A stretch of DNA of 64,000 bases from Saccharomonospora marina XMU15 (lineage in GTDB: Bacteria; Actinomycetota; Actinomycetes; Mycobacteriales; Pseudonocardiaceae): NCBI RefSeq assembly GCF_000244955.1, contig NZ_CM001439.1, forward strand, positions 5,079,234-5,143,233. The letters are read 5' to 3'. The notes under the pieces were generated by a model that worked only from the letters and a program-made list of their open reading frames with translations, ran no database searches and was not told the origin of the DNA. This document shows, in pieces, positions 1-8,784 of this stretch. Numbering within the stretch: the stretch's first letter is position 1; each line of letters starts with the position of its first letter. The position numbers and the translations under genes were made by a program.

Positions 1-16
1 CAGAAAGGAGATGCCC

Positions 17-460
17 GTGCGATTCCGTCAAGCCACCGCCGTACTGGTACTCGCGGCAGGAGCGAGCCTGCCGATGGCAGGTGTCGCCTCGGCCCAGGAC
101 GACAAGGACTGCGGCGACTTCGCGACACAGCAGGAGGCGATGGAGGCCCACGAGCAGCTCGACCCCGAGGATGCCTGGGAACTCGACCGTGACAAGGACG
201 GCAAGCCGTGCGAGACACTTCCGGTCGCCCCGCCGCACGAAACGTCGGAGTCGGAGGCGCCCCCGGCTCCGCCCGCGCGACCGGGCGCGGACGGGCAGGT
301 GCACAGGGTGCCGATGGGTGGCGTGGACACCGGTGACGGCTCGGCGGCCGGGGACGACTCCGCGGCGATGCCCATCCTGCTCGGCGTAGCCGGTCTCGGA
401 GCGGCGACGGCGACCGCTGCGTTCACCGCGCGGCGGGCACGCAGGTCCGAGCAGCGCTGA
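17..460 (+). CDS. Secreted excalibur-domain protein with C-terminal membrane anchor
   Basis: A signal peptide ending in an AxA-type site (ASA before QDD) is followed by a short excalibur-like calcium-binding module: the N-terminal half DCGDF pairs with an acidic DRDKDGKPCE loop ending in the second Cys. A Pro/Glu-rich linker and one C-terminal hydrophobic segment (AAMPILLGVAGLG) with a basic tail suggest cell-surface anchoring. An AAAGGAG ribosome site at 4-10 abuts an ATG at 11, so the GTG at 17 has better spacing and was chosen; ATG 11 would add two residues. Excalibur domains are thought to bind calcium outside the cell; the role here is unknown. Confidence 0.8.
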   Translation: MRFRQATAVLVLAAGASLPMAGVASAQDDKDCGDFATQQEAMEAHEQLDPEDAWELDRDKDGKPCETLPVAPPHETSESEAPPAPPARPGADGQVHRVPMGGVDTGDGSAAGDDSAAMPILLGVAGLGAATATAAFTARRARRSEQR

Positions 461-465
461 TCGCT

Positions 466-509
466 CTCGCCCGGCGCCGTGCGGGCCTGGACCGGCGGCG
501 CCGGGCGAG
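466..509. terminator. Bidirectional terminator hairpin between convergent genes
   Basis: A perfect 14-bp inverted repeat (466-479 CTCGCCCGGCGCCG with its complement at 496-509) and a 16-nt loop lie between the stop of the excalibur gene and the stop of the convergent LacI gene. The position and strong GC stem fit a shared terminator; there is no clear T-run. Confidence 0.7.
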
Positions 510-525
510 CACCAGGCGCGGTGGG

Positions 526-1533
526 TCAACGCGGGGCGGGACCGGTAGAGGCGCGGATCTCCAGGTGGGACGGCAACACCACCTGCGAGCCCGACCGCGA
601 CCGCCGGACACCGTCGCGCACGCCCAGCAGTAGATCCACCGCTATCCGGCCCGCCTCCTCGAACTGCCCGGCGAGCGTGGTGAGCGACGGGGAGCAGAAA
701 TCCGCACCGAAGATGTCGTCGTAGCCGACCACGCTGATGTCGTCGGGCACCCGAACCCCTCGATCGGCGAACCGCCGCAACATGCCGATCGCCAGTAGAT
801 CGTTGTGGGCGATGGCGGCGGTGGCGCCCTTGCCGAAGGCGGCATCCGCCGCGGCGGCGCCCCCACGGACCGCGGGCGGGAACGGGCCGAGCCGCTCCGC
901 CGCCATGTCGAACTGGCGCGCTGTCGCCCTGATCACCTGCCATCGCTTCGCCGCGAGCCATGACCTTCGCGGACCCGCCAGGTAGACCACCGACGTGTGC
1001 CCCAACGAGGCAAGGTGCTCGATGATCTGCCTGGTGCCGTCCTCGTGGTCGACGATCGCGCTCGGCACGCCGTCCACCTGCCTGCTGACCAGGGTCAACC
1101 GGTGCCTGCTCGCCAGTTCCTTGATCCGGCTGTCCGACATCCGGCTGGCGGCGACGACGAACCCGTCCACCGACCCGCTCAGCCGCTCGATGTTGCCGGA
1201 CTCCAGATCTGGTGACTCCTCGGTGTCGCCGAGGATCAGCGTGCAACCGGCCGCGCGGGTCTGCTGCTCGGCTCCGCGGATGATGCCGAAGAAGTGCGGG
1301 TTGGTGACGTCGGAGACGAACAGCGCCACCGTCTGGGTGCGTCCGGACGGCAGTGCCCTCGCGATCGGGTTCGCCCGGTACCCCAGCCGCGTCGCCACCG
1401 CCAGCACGTGCTCGCGCGTCCGCGCGTTCACGCGGTCAGGCCTCGCCAGTGCCCGCGACACCGTTGATGCCGCCACCCCGGCCTCTTTGGCGACGTCGTA
1501 AATGGTCGGTCGCTTCCCGTCATCGTCGAGCAC
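526..1533 (-). CDS. LacI-family transcriptional regulator
   Basis: A 335-aa protein with an N-terminal helix-turn-helix (PTIYDVAKEAGVAASTVSRA, about residues 9-28) and hinge, followed by a periplasmic-binding-protein-like sensor domain. The conserved stretches VALFVSDVTNPHFFGI and ISVVGYDDIFGADF are present. GTG start. It is divergent from the dehydrogenase/TRAP/dehydratase operon, and a LacI-type palindrome lies between them at 1563-1580, so it is most likely the local repressor, relieved by a substrate or intermediate of that pathway. The effector is not known. Confidence 0.9.
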   Translation of the reverse strand: MLDDDGKRPTIYDVAKEAGVAASTVSRALARPDRVNARTREHVLAVATRLGYRANPIARALPSGRTQTVALFVSDVTNPHFFGIIRGAEQQTRAAGCTLILGDTEESPDLESGNIERLSGSVDGFVVAASRMSDSRIKELASRHRLTLVSRQVDGVPSAIVDHEDGTRQIIEHLASLGHTSVVYLAGPRRSWLAAKRWQVIRATARQFDMAAERLGPFPPAVRGGAAAADAAFGKGATAAIAHNDLLAIGMLRRFADRGVRVPDDISVVGYDDIFGADFCSPSLTTLAGQFEEAGRIAVDLLLGVRDGVRRSRSGSQVVLPSHLEIRASTGPAPR

Positions 1534-1562
1534 GTCGCAACACTAGCCCGCTGTGGCAACAA

Positions 1563-1580
1563 ATGGCAACCGCTTGCCAT
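1563..1580. promoter_or_regulatory. LacI-type operator in divergent promoter region
   Basis: ATGGCAACCGCTTGCCAT is an inverted repeat with 7-bp perfect arms (ATGGCAA/TTGCCAT) around a CG-containing centre, the classic LacI-family operator shape. It lies 30 bp from the LacI start and 63 bp before the dehydrogenase start. A further half-site (TGGCAAC) occurs just upstream. Confidence 0.7.
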
Positions 1581-1642
1581 CCGGTTGTCGTCCCACTTAT
1601 GGTCGGCCGCCAGAAACGCTCGGCGTCGAGAGGGAACGGTTG

Positions 1643-2644
1643 ATGAGGGCTGTCGTCCTGACCAAGCCACACCACGTGGAGGTGGTCGACAACTGGCCGC
1701 GACCCACGTTGCGGGCGGACGAGGTCCTTGTGGGGATGCGTTCGGTGGGACTGTGCGGGTCCGACCTGGCTGTCCACGAAGGACATCGAGAGCCGCCTGC
1801 CTTGCCGTGGGTGATGGGGCACGAGGGTGGCGGCGAGATCCTCGCCGTCGGAACCGGTGTCACGCAGCGACACGTCGGGCAGCGCGTGGTGGTGGAGCCC
1901 AACTACAGCTGCTTCCAATGCGACGCCTGCCTGGCGGGAACGACCTCGGCGTGCACCGGCAGGGGAATCGTCGGCATGAACCTCCCCGGGCTGCTCGCGG
2001 AGCAGGTCGCGGTACCTGCCCGCTTCACCTGGCCCGTGCCGGATTCGGTCTCCGACGCGACGCTGGCGTGCGTGGAGCCGCTCGCCGTCGCAAGAGCGGC
2101 CGTGCGAAGGGCACACGTACGGCCCGGTGAGCAGTGCCTCGTCGTGGGCGCCGGGTCACAGGGCCTGTTCCTGTGCCAGGCGTTGCTCGCCGCTGGCGCC
2201 GCGCCCAGGGTCGTCGAACCCATACCCGGCAGGCTGGAACTCGCCGAACGCATCGGTGCCGCCAGGGCGAGCGACACCGGCGAGGACAGCTTCGCGATCG
2301 TGTTCGACACCGCGGGAACCCCGCAAACCTGGGACATCTCGCTGCGCTCGGTGGCGCGCATGGGCACCATCGTGATGATCGGGATGGGCAGCGAGCCGGT
2401 TTCGGTCTCGCCGATGGAGCTCGCGAGGCGGCAGCTGCGGATCCGTGGCTCGCTCATCTACGACCACCCCGCGGACTTCTCCGAGACGGTGGCATCCGTT
2501 GTGGACGGCTCGATCCGGCCTTCCGAGGTGCTGCACGAACGCTTCCTGCCCTCCGACGCCGCGACCGCCTTCGCGCTGGCCCGCTCGGCGCCGGGCAAGT
2601 CCTGGATCGACCTGTCCGGCTGGCAGGAGGGCAGCGATGGTTGA
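1643..2644 (+). CDS. Zinc-dependent medium-chain dehydrogenase
   Basis: A 333-aa GroES-like plus Rossmann alcohol/polyol dehydrogenase. Visible features are catalytic-zinc residues C38 and H60 (HEGGGE follows), structural-zinc Cys C90, C93, C96 and C104, and a GAGSQG nucleotide-binding turn. The ATG at 1643 follows GAGAGGGAA and starts where homologues start; the frame is open further upstream, but through the operator. It is the first gene of the operon and overlaps the DctQ gene by 8 nt. From context it likely oxidises the imported alcohol, perhaps quinate or shikimate, or a related cyclitol or sugar acid; the substrate is inferred only. Confidence 0.87.
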   Translation: MRAVVLTKPHHVEVVDNWPRPTLRADEVLVGMRSVGLCGSDLAVHEGHREPPALPWVMGHEGGGEILAVGTGVTQRHVGQRVVVEPNYSCFQCDACLAGTTSACTGRGIVGMNLPGLLAEQVAVPARFTWPVPDSVSDATLACVEPLAVARAAVRRAHVRPGEQCLVVGAGSQGLFLCQALLAAGAAPRVVEPIPGRLELAERIGAARASDTGEDSFAIVFDTAGTPQTWDISLRSVARMGTIVMIGMGSEPVSVSPMELARRQLRIRGSLIYDHPADFSETVASVVDGSIRPSEVLHERFLPSDAATAFALARSAPGKSWIDLSGWQEGSDG

Positions 2645-3176
2645 GCCGACCGGTAACAACTACGAAGACACCGGGCAGCCATCCGGTCGCGGTGAACCCG
2701 CACCGCTGCGCTGGCTGTCACGCGCGGAGGCGGTTGTCGGCGGCCTGCTACTCACCACGATCTTCGCACTGATGCTGTTGCAGGCGGCACAGCGGTACCT
2801 GCCGACCGGTGGCTGGGTGTGGACAGGAGAGTTGGCGAGGTTCAGCCTGGTCTGGCTGACCTTCGCCATGTCCGGCTACCTGCTCGGCAGGGATGCGCAC
2901 GTGACGCTGAAGCTGATCGATCACGTGACCACCGGCCTGGCGCGCCGCCTGGTGTGGATCTTCGCCAACGTCACCGTCGCCGTCGTGTGCCTGAACCTGG
3001 CCTACGAGGCGTTCGAACTTGTCGGTTCACCGTCGCGGCAGACCTCACCCGCGCTGGGCCTGCCGGTCGGCTACTTCTACGTCATTCCCCTCGTCGGGTT
3101 GCTGCTGACCACGGTCCGCTCCGTCGTCGCGGTCTTCGCGCCCGCGCCGGTTTCGAAGGAGGAGCCTTCGGCATGA
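2637..3176 (+). CDS. TRAP transporter small permease (DctQ type)
   Basis: A 179-aa membrane protein with four predicted transmembrane segments and the DctQ-type stretch RFSLVWLTFAMSGYLLGRDAHV. DctQ proteins pair with the large permease and stabilise the complex. The start at 2637 (MVEPTG) overlaps the dehydrogenase stop by 8 nt and follows GGAGGGCAGC; the frame is open further upstream inside the dehydrogenase gene but that stretch is arginine-rich and not protein-like. Its stop overlaps the DctM start as ATGA. Confidence 0.9.
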   Translation: MVEPTGNNYEDTGQPSGRGEPAPLRWLSRAEAVVGGLLLTTIFALMLLQAAQRYLPTGGWVWTGELARFSLVWLTFAMSGYLLGRDAHVTLKLIDHVTTGLARRLVWIFANVTVAVVCLNLAYEAFELVGSPSRQTSPALGLPVGYFYVIPLVGLLLTTVRSVVAVFAPAPVSKEEPSA

Positions 3177-4447
3177 ACATGGCGCTCCTTGCCGCCGGGA
3201 TCATCGTGCTGCTCGCGCTGCGAGTTCCCGTCGCGTTCGCGTTGCTGGGCCCGTGCATCACCTACGTCACGATGAACGGGCAGTCACTCGGGTTGAGCAT
3301 GCGGGAGGTCACCGGGGCGATCGACAGCTTCCCGCTGCTGGCGGTGCCGTTGTTCATCCTGGTCGGGGTCATCGCCAACCACGCGGGCATCGCCGACCGG
3401 CTGTTCGACTTCGCGCTGTCGGTCATCGGGCGGGTCAAGGGCAGCCTCGGCTACGTCAACATCGGCGTGAGCCTGGGCTTCTCGTGGATGAGCGGCTCCG
3501 CTCTTGCCGACGCGGCCGGACTCGGCAAGGTCGAGGTGCCCGCGATGGTTCGCAAGGGCTACTCCAAGCGGTTCTCGGTGGGCATCACCGCGGCGTCGAG
3601 CCTGATCGGTCCGGTGATGCCACCGAGCATCCCCGCCGTCGTCTACGCCTCGATCGCGGCGGTGTCCACGGGAGCGCTGTTCGCCGCATCCGTGGTGCCC
3701 GCGTTCCTGATGGCAGCGGGACTGGCGGTAGCGGTCTTCGTCTGGGCCCGGCGCCAGTCGGAGTTGCAGGCGCAACCGTTCGACTGGGAACGACTGCGGA
3801 AGGCGACACTGCGGGTGCTCGGGCCGATGCTGACCCCGGTGATCATCCTCGGTGGCATCCTCGGCGGGTTGTTCACCCCCACCGAAGCCGCCGCCGTCGG
3901 TGCCGCCTACGTGCTGCTGCTCGGCGTGGCCTACCGCAGGATCCGCGTGCGCGACCTCGGCGCGATCCTGCGTGACACGGCGGCCACCACCGCCTCCATC
4001 ACGCTGATCCTCGGCGCGTCCGGGCTGCTGGCCTGGATTCTGGCCAGGGAGCAGGTGCCCGCGGCCGTCGCCGAGTCACTGCTGGGCTTCACCGACAGCC
4101 AGCTGGTGTTCCTGCTACTCATCAATGCTCTGCTGATCTTTCTCGGCGCGGTGCTCGAGGGCACGTCGGTACTGGTGATCACAGTGCCGATCCTGTTGCC
4201 GATCGCCGTCGAGTTCGGTGTGGACCCACTGCACTTCGGCGTCATCACGATCATCAACCTGATGATCGGCTTGCTCACTCCCCCGATCGGTGCCGTGCTC
4301 TACGTGCTCAGCCCGGTCACCAAACTGCCGGTGCACGAGGTCTTCCGCGGCACGGCTCCGTTCCTGATCCCGCTGTTCGCCGTGCTCATGCTCGTGACGT
4401 TCGTTCCGGCAACCGTCACGTTCCTGCCCGCGGCACTCGGGTTGTGA
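3173..4447 (+). CDS. TRAP transporter large permease (DctM type)
   Basis: A 424-aa polytopic protein with about 12 hydrophobic segments and DctM family blocks such as PLLAVPLFILVGVIANHAG, SGSALADAAGLG and VMPPSIPAVVYASIA. It forms the sodium-coupled channel of a TRAP uptake system for a carboxylate substrate. The ATG at 3173 overlaps the DctQ stop, indicating translational coupling. TRAP systems are less common in actinobacteria than in proteobacteria, so this operon may mark a specialised substrate. Confidence 0.93.
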   Translation: MNMALLAAGIIVLLALRVPVAFALLGPCITYVTMNGQSLGLSMREVTGAIDSFPLLAVPLFILVGVIANHAGIADRLFDFALSVIGRVKGSLGYVNIGVSLGFSWMSGSALADAAGLGKVEVPAMVRKGYSKRFSVGITAASSLIGPVMPPSIPAVVYASIAAVSTGALFAASVVPAFLMAAGLAVAVFVWARRQSELQAQPFDWERLRKATLRVLGPMLTPVIILGGILGGLFTPTEAAAVGAAYVLLLGVAYRRIRVRDLGAILRDTAATTASITLILGASGLLAWILAREQVPAAVAESLLGFTDSQLVFLLLINALLIFLGAVLEGTSVLVITVPILLPIAVEFGVDPLHFGVITIINLMIGLLTPPIGAVLYVLSPVTKLPVHEVFRGTAPFLIPLFAVLMLVTFVPATVTFLPAALGL

Positions 4448-4477
4448 CCCCAACCGAAACCATTGGAGGAGGCGACG

Positions 4478-5500
4478 ATGCCCACCAAGAACAGGTACCG
4501 GCTACTCACCCTCGTGTCCGCAGCGGCGCTGCTCGCCACGAGCTGCACCGCGATGGGCGGAAGCGAGGACGGCGACTCGCCGGAAGGCTCGGTCACGCTC
4601 TCGTTCGCCAACAGCTACACGACCCAGCACCCACACACCCGCTGCGGGATACAGGCGGTGGCCGACAAACTCAACGAGCAGGACAACGGGGTGACGATCG
4701 AGACCTTCCCCAACAGCCAACTCGGCGAGGACACCGAACGGTTCACCTCCTTGATGGCCGGTGACGTGGACATGGACGTGCAGGGCTCATCGGCACTGGC
4801 CGCCAGCTACGCGCCGATCGGCGTGCTGGACATGGCATACGCCTTCGACGGTCCCGACCAGCTGTTCGAGTTCTTCGACAGCGAAGCGGCCAAGAAGCTG
4901 AAGGACGAGTTCGCCAAGGAAACCGGGGCGCGCATCCTGGACGTGTGGTTCTTCGGGATGCGCCACTTCACCGCGAACAAACCGATCCGCACCCCCGATG
5001 ACCTGCGCGGTCTGCGGATGCGCTATCCGGACTCGCCGATCTACCTCGAAAACGCCAAGGCCGTCGGGGCGAGCGCGACCGCGGTGGCGTTCGAGGAGGT
5101 CTACCTGGCACTGCAACAGGGCATCATCGACGGCCAGGAGAACCCGATTCCCACCATCGCGGAGAAGAGCCTGGACGAGGTGCAAAGCCACGTCAGCCTT
5201 TCCGGCCACCAGACCGGCTCGCAGCTCATCGTGATCAATGAGGACAGTTGGCGCAAGCTCTCCGCCGAGCAGCAGCAAACACTCCAGCGGACAGTCCACG
5301 AGACCAGGTCGGCCAACCGGGAATGCATCGAGCAGGAGGAGAAGAAAATCCTCGAGCAGTGGCGAAACGGCGGCGACATGACCGTAGTTTCCAACGTCGA
5401 CCGCGAGGCGTTCGCCAAGCGGGCCGATGACTACTTCGACAAGACGCTTTCCGGCAAGCAGTTGGAGCTGTACCGCAGCATCAGGCAGTCCGCGGAGTAG
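4478..5500 (+). CDS. TRAP transporter substrate-binding lipoprotein (DctP type)
   Basis: A 340-aa secreted binding protein with a lipoprotein signal (LLATSC, lipidated Cys23) and DctP features including VAFEEVYLALQQGIIDGQENP-like sequence around the ligand-binding arginines (LRGLRMRYPDS). It delivers substrate to the DctQM channel, usually an organic acid bound through a conserved Arg. A strong GGAGGAGG site sets the ATG at 4478; an in-frame TTG lies 15 nt upstream. It follows DctM by 30 nt. Confidence 0.92.
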   Translation: MPTKNRYRLLTLVSAAALLATSCTAMGGSEDGDSPEGSVTLSFANSYTTQHPHTRCGIQAVADKLNEQDNGVTIETFPNSQLGEDTERFTSLMAGDVDMDVQGSSALAASYAPIGVLDMAYAFDGPDQLFEFFDSEAAKKLKDEFAKETGARILDVWFFGMRHFTANKPIRTPDDLRGLRMRYPDSPIYLENAKAVGASATAVAFEEVYLALQQGIIDGQENPIPTIAEKSLDEVQSHVSLSGHQTGSQLIVINEDSWRKLSAEQQQTLQRTVHETRSANRECIEQEEKKILEQWRNGGDMTVVSNVDREAFAKRADDYFDKTLSGKQLELYRSIRQSAE

Positions 5501-5566
5501 GTGGGAACGGCTGGTGGAGGCCTTGTCACTCTACGGGCCACGCAGGCAGGCGATGCGGGGCCGGCC

Positions 5567-6598
5567 ATGAGCAGGCTCCGCATCGCGGTCGTGGGCGCCG
5601 GTCTGATCGGTCGCAGACATGTCGAGCTGGTGCGCGGCGACCCGGGCTGCGAGCTGGTGTCCGTTGTGGACCCCGACCCGGCCGCACGCGCGCTCGGCCG
5701 CGGCCTCGGGCACGCGCGGCTGGCCGACCTGCTCGCCGGGACGCGTGTCGACGGCGTCATCGTCGCCTCGCCGAACAGCCGTCATGTCGAGCACGCGCTG
5801 TGCTGTGTGGAGGCCGGTGTGCCGGTGCTCGTTGAGAAGCCGCTCGCGGACTCCGTGACCGGCGCCGAGCGGCTGGTGTGTGCCGCCGAAGCCCGCGGGG
5901 TACCGCTGGCGGTCGGGCATCACCGAAGGCACAGCCCGCTGGTCGCGGCCGCGGCCGAGATCGTGCGCGGGGGCGTGCTCGGCACGCTGGTCGCCGTGCA
6001 GGGCAGCGCGGTGTTTCGCAAACCCGACGACTACTTCGAGCAGGCACCGTGGCGCCGCGGGCCGGGCGGGGGCCCGATCCTGATCAATCTCAGCCACGAG
6101 ATCGACAACCTGCGCGCGATCTGCGGCGAGATCGTGGCGGTGCAGGCCACCGCATCCAGCCGGACCAGGGGCTTTCCGGTGGAGGACACGGTGGCGATCA
6201 CGTTGCGGTTCGCCGGTGACGCACTGGGCACCTTCCTGCTTTCCGACGTCGCGGCCTCGGCGCGGAGCTGGGAACAGACCTCCCGCGAGGACCCTCGCTA
6301 CCCCTACCACCCGGACGAGGACTGCTACCTCCTCGCGGGCACGAACGGTTCGCTTTCCGTACCGAGCATGCGGCTGCGGGTGTTCGCAGGCACCCCGTCG
6401 TGGTGGGAGCCGTTCGTCACCTCGAAGGTCGAAGTGTGCGGGTCGGACCCGCTGCGGCGGCAACTGGAGCAGTTCTGCGCGGTGCTACGTGGTGAGCAGC
6501 CGCCGCTCGTCAGCGGCCGCGAGGGCCTGCGGACGCTGCGAGTCACCCGGGCAGTGGCTGAGGCCGCCCGCACCGGCGTGCCGGTGACCATCGACTGA
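5567..6598 (+). CDS. Gfo/Idh/MocA-family oxidoreductase
   Basis: A 343-aa NAD(P)-dependent dehydrogenase. The Rossmann fingerprint GAGLIGRRH is at residues 10-18 and the family EKP motif at 90-92 carries catalytic Lys91; a His-containing block (NLSHEIDNLRAICGE) is in the C-terminal domain. The ATG at 5567 begins exactly at the Rossmann strand (MSRLRIAVVG). Homologues act on myo-inositol, glucose-6-phosphate or quinate/shikimate-type substrates. Between a TRAP transporter and a dehydroshikimate dehydratase it is a good candidate for a quinate/shikimate-like dehydrogenase, but that is inference. Confidence 0.88.
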   Translation: MSRLRIAVVGAGLIGRRHVELVRGDPGCELVSVVDPDPAARALGRGLGHARLADLLAGTRVDGVIVASPNSRHVEHALCCVEAGVPVLVEKPLADSVTGAERLVCAAEARGVPLAVGHHRRHSPLVAAAAEIVRGGVLGTLVAVQGSAVFRKPDDYFEQAPWRRGPGGGPILINLSHEIDNLRAICGEIVAVQATASSRTRGFPVEDTVAITLRFAGDALGTFLLSDVAASARSWEQTSREDPRYPYHPDEDCYLLAGTNGSLSVPSMRLRVFAGTPSWWEPFVTSKVEVCGSDPLRRQLEQFCAVLRGEQPPLVSGREGLRTLRVTRAVAEAARTGVPVTID

Positions 6599-6610
6599 GG
6601 AGTGAAGCTG

Positions 6611-8467
6611 ATGCGGAAGGCGATCGCGACCGTGTGCCTTTCCGGCACGCTGTCCGACAAACTCGACGCGGCCGCGGCGGCGGGGTTCGACGGCGTGGAG
6701 ATCTTCGAGAACGACCTGATCGCCTCGCCGTGGTCGCCGCGGCGGCTACGCGACCGATGCACCGAACTCGGCCTGTCGGTGGACCTCTACCAGCCGTTTC
6801 GGGACTTCGAAACGGTGGACCCGGAGGCGTTGCGGCGAAACCTTCGCCGAGCGCAACGTAAGTTCGACCTGATGGAGCGCCTCGGTGCCGACACGCTGCT
6901 GGTCTGCTCCTCGGTTTCGGACGACGCGGTGGCCGACGCGGACCTCGCCGCCGAGCAGTTGCACATGCTGGCCGAACGTGCCCAGCGGCGTGGGCTGCGG
7001 ATCGCCTACGAGGCGCTGGCCTGGGGCCGCCACGTCGACACCTGGCAGCGCTCCTGGGAGATCGTGCGGCGGGCGGATCATCCGGCGCTGGGGCTGTGCC
7101 TGGACAGTTTCCACGTGCTGTCGCGATCGCAGCAGCACGACGCCGCTTCCGCGATCGCGGATCTGCCCGCGGACAAGCTGTTCTTCCTGCAGTTGGCCGA
7201 TGCGCCGAGGCTGCGCATGGATGTGCTGCAGTGGAGCAGGCACCACCGGCTGTTTCCCGGGCAGGGTGCCTTCGACCTGGCGAGTTTCACCGGGAACGTG
7301 CTCGCGGCAGGCTACCGAGGGCCGCTTTCGCTCGAGGTGTTCAACGACGTGTTCCGGCAGTCCGCCCCGCACAGGGCGGCCGTTGACGCGATGCGCTCGC
7401 TCGTCGCGCTCGAGGAGTCGGTTGCTCCTCGACTTCCTTCGCCTGCCGCCGAACGTGTCGAGTTGGCCACCCCGGTGACCGCGACGCCACCCACCGGCTT
7501 CGCCTTTGTCGAGGTGGCCGTCGCAGGCGACTCGGCGGCGTCGGTGGCGCGTGCCCTTGCCGCGATGGGTTTCGCACACGTGGGGCAGCACCGGTCCAAG
7601 CCGGTGCAGCTGTGGCAGCAGGCCGACGCGCGAGTGCTGCTCAACTCCGACGAATCCGCCGCGACAGCGGTGAGCGCGCTCGGGGTGCAGACGTCCGATC
7701 CGACGAGGTCCGCGCGACGTGCGCATGCCTTCCTGGCCCCGGCGGTGCCACGCGAGCGGGGCCCGAACGAGGCGGAGTTGCCCGCGGTGGCCGCGCCGGA
7801 CGGCACGCAGGTGTTCTTCTGCCGCAGCGGAGAGCGGGGGGCGGACTGGCTCGGCGATTTCATCCTTAGCGGTACCGCACCGCAGGTGGGGGCCCGACTG
7901 ACGCATGTCGACCACGTGGCGCTGGCCCAGCCGTTCGACTACTTCGACGAGGCCACCTTGTTCTACCGCGCGGTGCTCGGCCTCGACCCTCGGCACGACA
8001 GTGAGTTCGCTGCCCCGTTCGGGCTCGTCCGCAACCGCGCGGTGAGCGATCCGGACGGGCTGGTGCGGATCGCGCTGCACGGCACCCTGCTGCGCAGGGG
8101 TGACTGGTCGCCGGGTGTTCCGGACCCGCAGCATGTCGCCTTCGCCACCGACGACGTGTTCGCCGCCGCGCGGGCGATGCGTGAGCGTGGGGTGCCGCTG
8201 CTGTCGGTTTCCGACAACTACTACGACGACCTCGACGCCCGGCTCGATCTCGATCCCGCGCTGCTGGCGAGGTTGCGGGAATGCCAGGTGCTCTACGACT
8301 CCCAAGAGGGTGGGGAGTTCTTCCACTTCCACACCGAGGTGCTCGGCTCCCGGGTGTTCTTCGAGGTCGTGCAACGTGTCGGCGAGTACACCGGGTACGG
8401 GGTGGCCAACGCGCCGGTCCGCATGGCCGCTCACCGCCAGGCACGGCACCGGAAACAGGCGCACTGA
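6611..8467 (+). CDS. 3-Dehydroshikimate dehydratase, TIM barrel fused to HPPD-like domain
   Basis: A 618-aa two-domain enzyme resembling QsuB/QuiC. The N-terminal xylose-isomerase-like barrel (about 1-270) keeps the metal ligands in AYEALAWGRHVDTW, CLDSFHVLSR, FLQLADAPRLRMD and LSLEVFND. The C-terminal part (about 280-610) is a vicinal-oxygen-chelate fold like 4-hydroxyphenylpyruvate dioxygenase, with a complete 2-His-1-Glu set (HVDHVAL, DPQHVAF, VFFEVVQR). The family dehydrates 3-dehydroshikimate to protocatechuate; the role of the HPPD-like half is unclear. The ATG at 6611 follows GAGGAGTGAA; an in-frame GTG at 6602 is possible. It is the last gene of the operon; no protocatechuate ring-cleavage genes are in the window. 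Confidence 0.88.
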   Translation: MRKAIATVCLSGTLSDKLDAAAAAGFDGVEIFENDLIASPWSPRRLRDRCTELGLSVDLYQPFRDFETVDPEALRRNLRRAQRKFDLMERLGADTLLVCSSVSDDAVADADLAAEQLHMLAERAQRRGLRIAYEALAWGRHVDTWQRSWEIVRRADHPALGLCLDSFHVLSRSQQHDAASAIADLPADKLFFLQLADAPRLRMDVLQWSRHHRLFPGQGAFDLASFTGNVLAAGYRGPLSLEVFNDVFRQSAPHRAAVDAMRSLVALEESVAPRLPSPAAERVELATPVTATPPTGFAFVEVAVAGDSAASVARALAAMGFAHVGQHRSKPVQLWQQADARVLLNSDESAATAVSALGVQTSDPTRSARRAHAFLAPAVPRERGPNEAELPAVAAPDGTQVFFCRSGERGADWLGDFILSGTAPQVGARLTHVDHVALAQPFDYFDEATLFYRAVLGLDPRHDSEFAAPFGLVRNRAVSDPDGLVRIALHGTLLRRGDWSPGVPDPQHVAFATDDVFAAARAMRERGVPLLSVSDNYYDDLDARLDLDPALLARLRECQVLYDSQEGGEFFHFHTEVLGSRVFFEVVQRVGEYTGYGVANAPVRMAAHRQARHRKQAH

Positions 8468-8784
8468 TCCCGCGCGCCGGGCGGCTCGCCTCCCACCTCC
8501 GGCAAGTCCGATTTGTCGCATTGGTGTGAACCTCAGTTAATGGAACAGACCTATACCAATAGCTGATCCGATCGACCGCGTCGCCGAATCCGTTGTCCCA
8601 ACAACGAAATCACCCATCCTGACCTGCAGGTTCTCAATTCGTGAGAGCACTTCTACCCGCGCGTCGGTTGCGATACCCTCCCTGCACGCTCGGGGACCGA
8701 TGGATGGCTGGGGTTTTGTCAACGACGAGATCGGTCACCACCTTTCCCGGCCGGGTGGTGTGAGGCCGGTCGGATCGGAGCGAC
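8468..8784. other. 317-bp intergenic region with small palindromes
   Basis: No convincing gene. It separates the dehydratase gene from the sulfur-transport operon and must hold that operon's promoter. It contains a short perfect inverted repeat, CGTTGT-CCCA-ACAACG (8591-8606), and TCTCA-ATTCG-TGAGA a little downstream, possible regulator sites. A 61-codon minus-strand frame (8537-8722) lacks a ribosome site and protein-like composition. Confidence 0.5.

Noticed and set aside
6746-8521. 591-codon antisense frame over the dehydratase gene
   Set aside because: Rich in Arg, Gly and His from GC skew; the sense protein has all family motifs.
8537-8722. 61-codon minus-strand frame in the intergenic region
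   Set aside because: No ribosome site, no motif and unconvincing composition.
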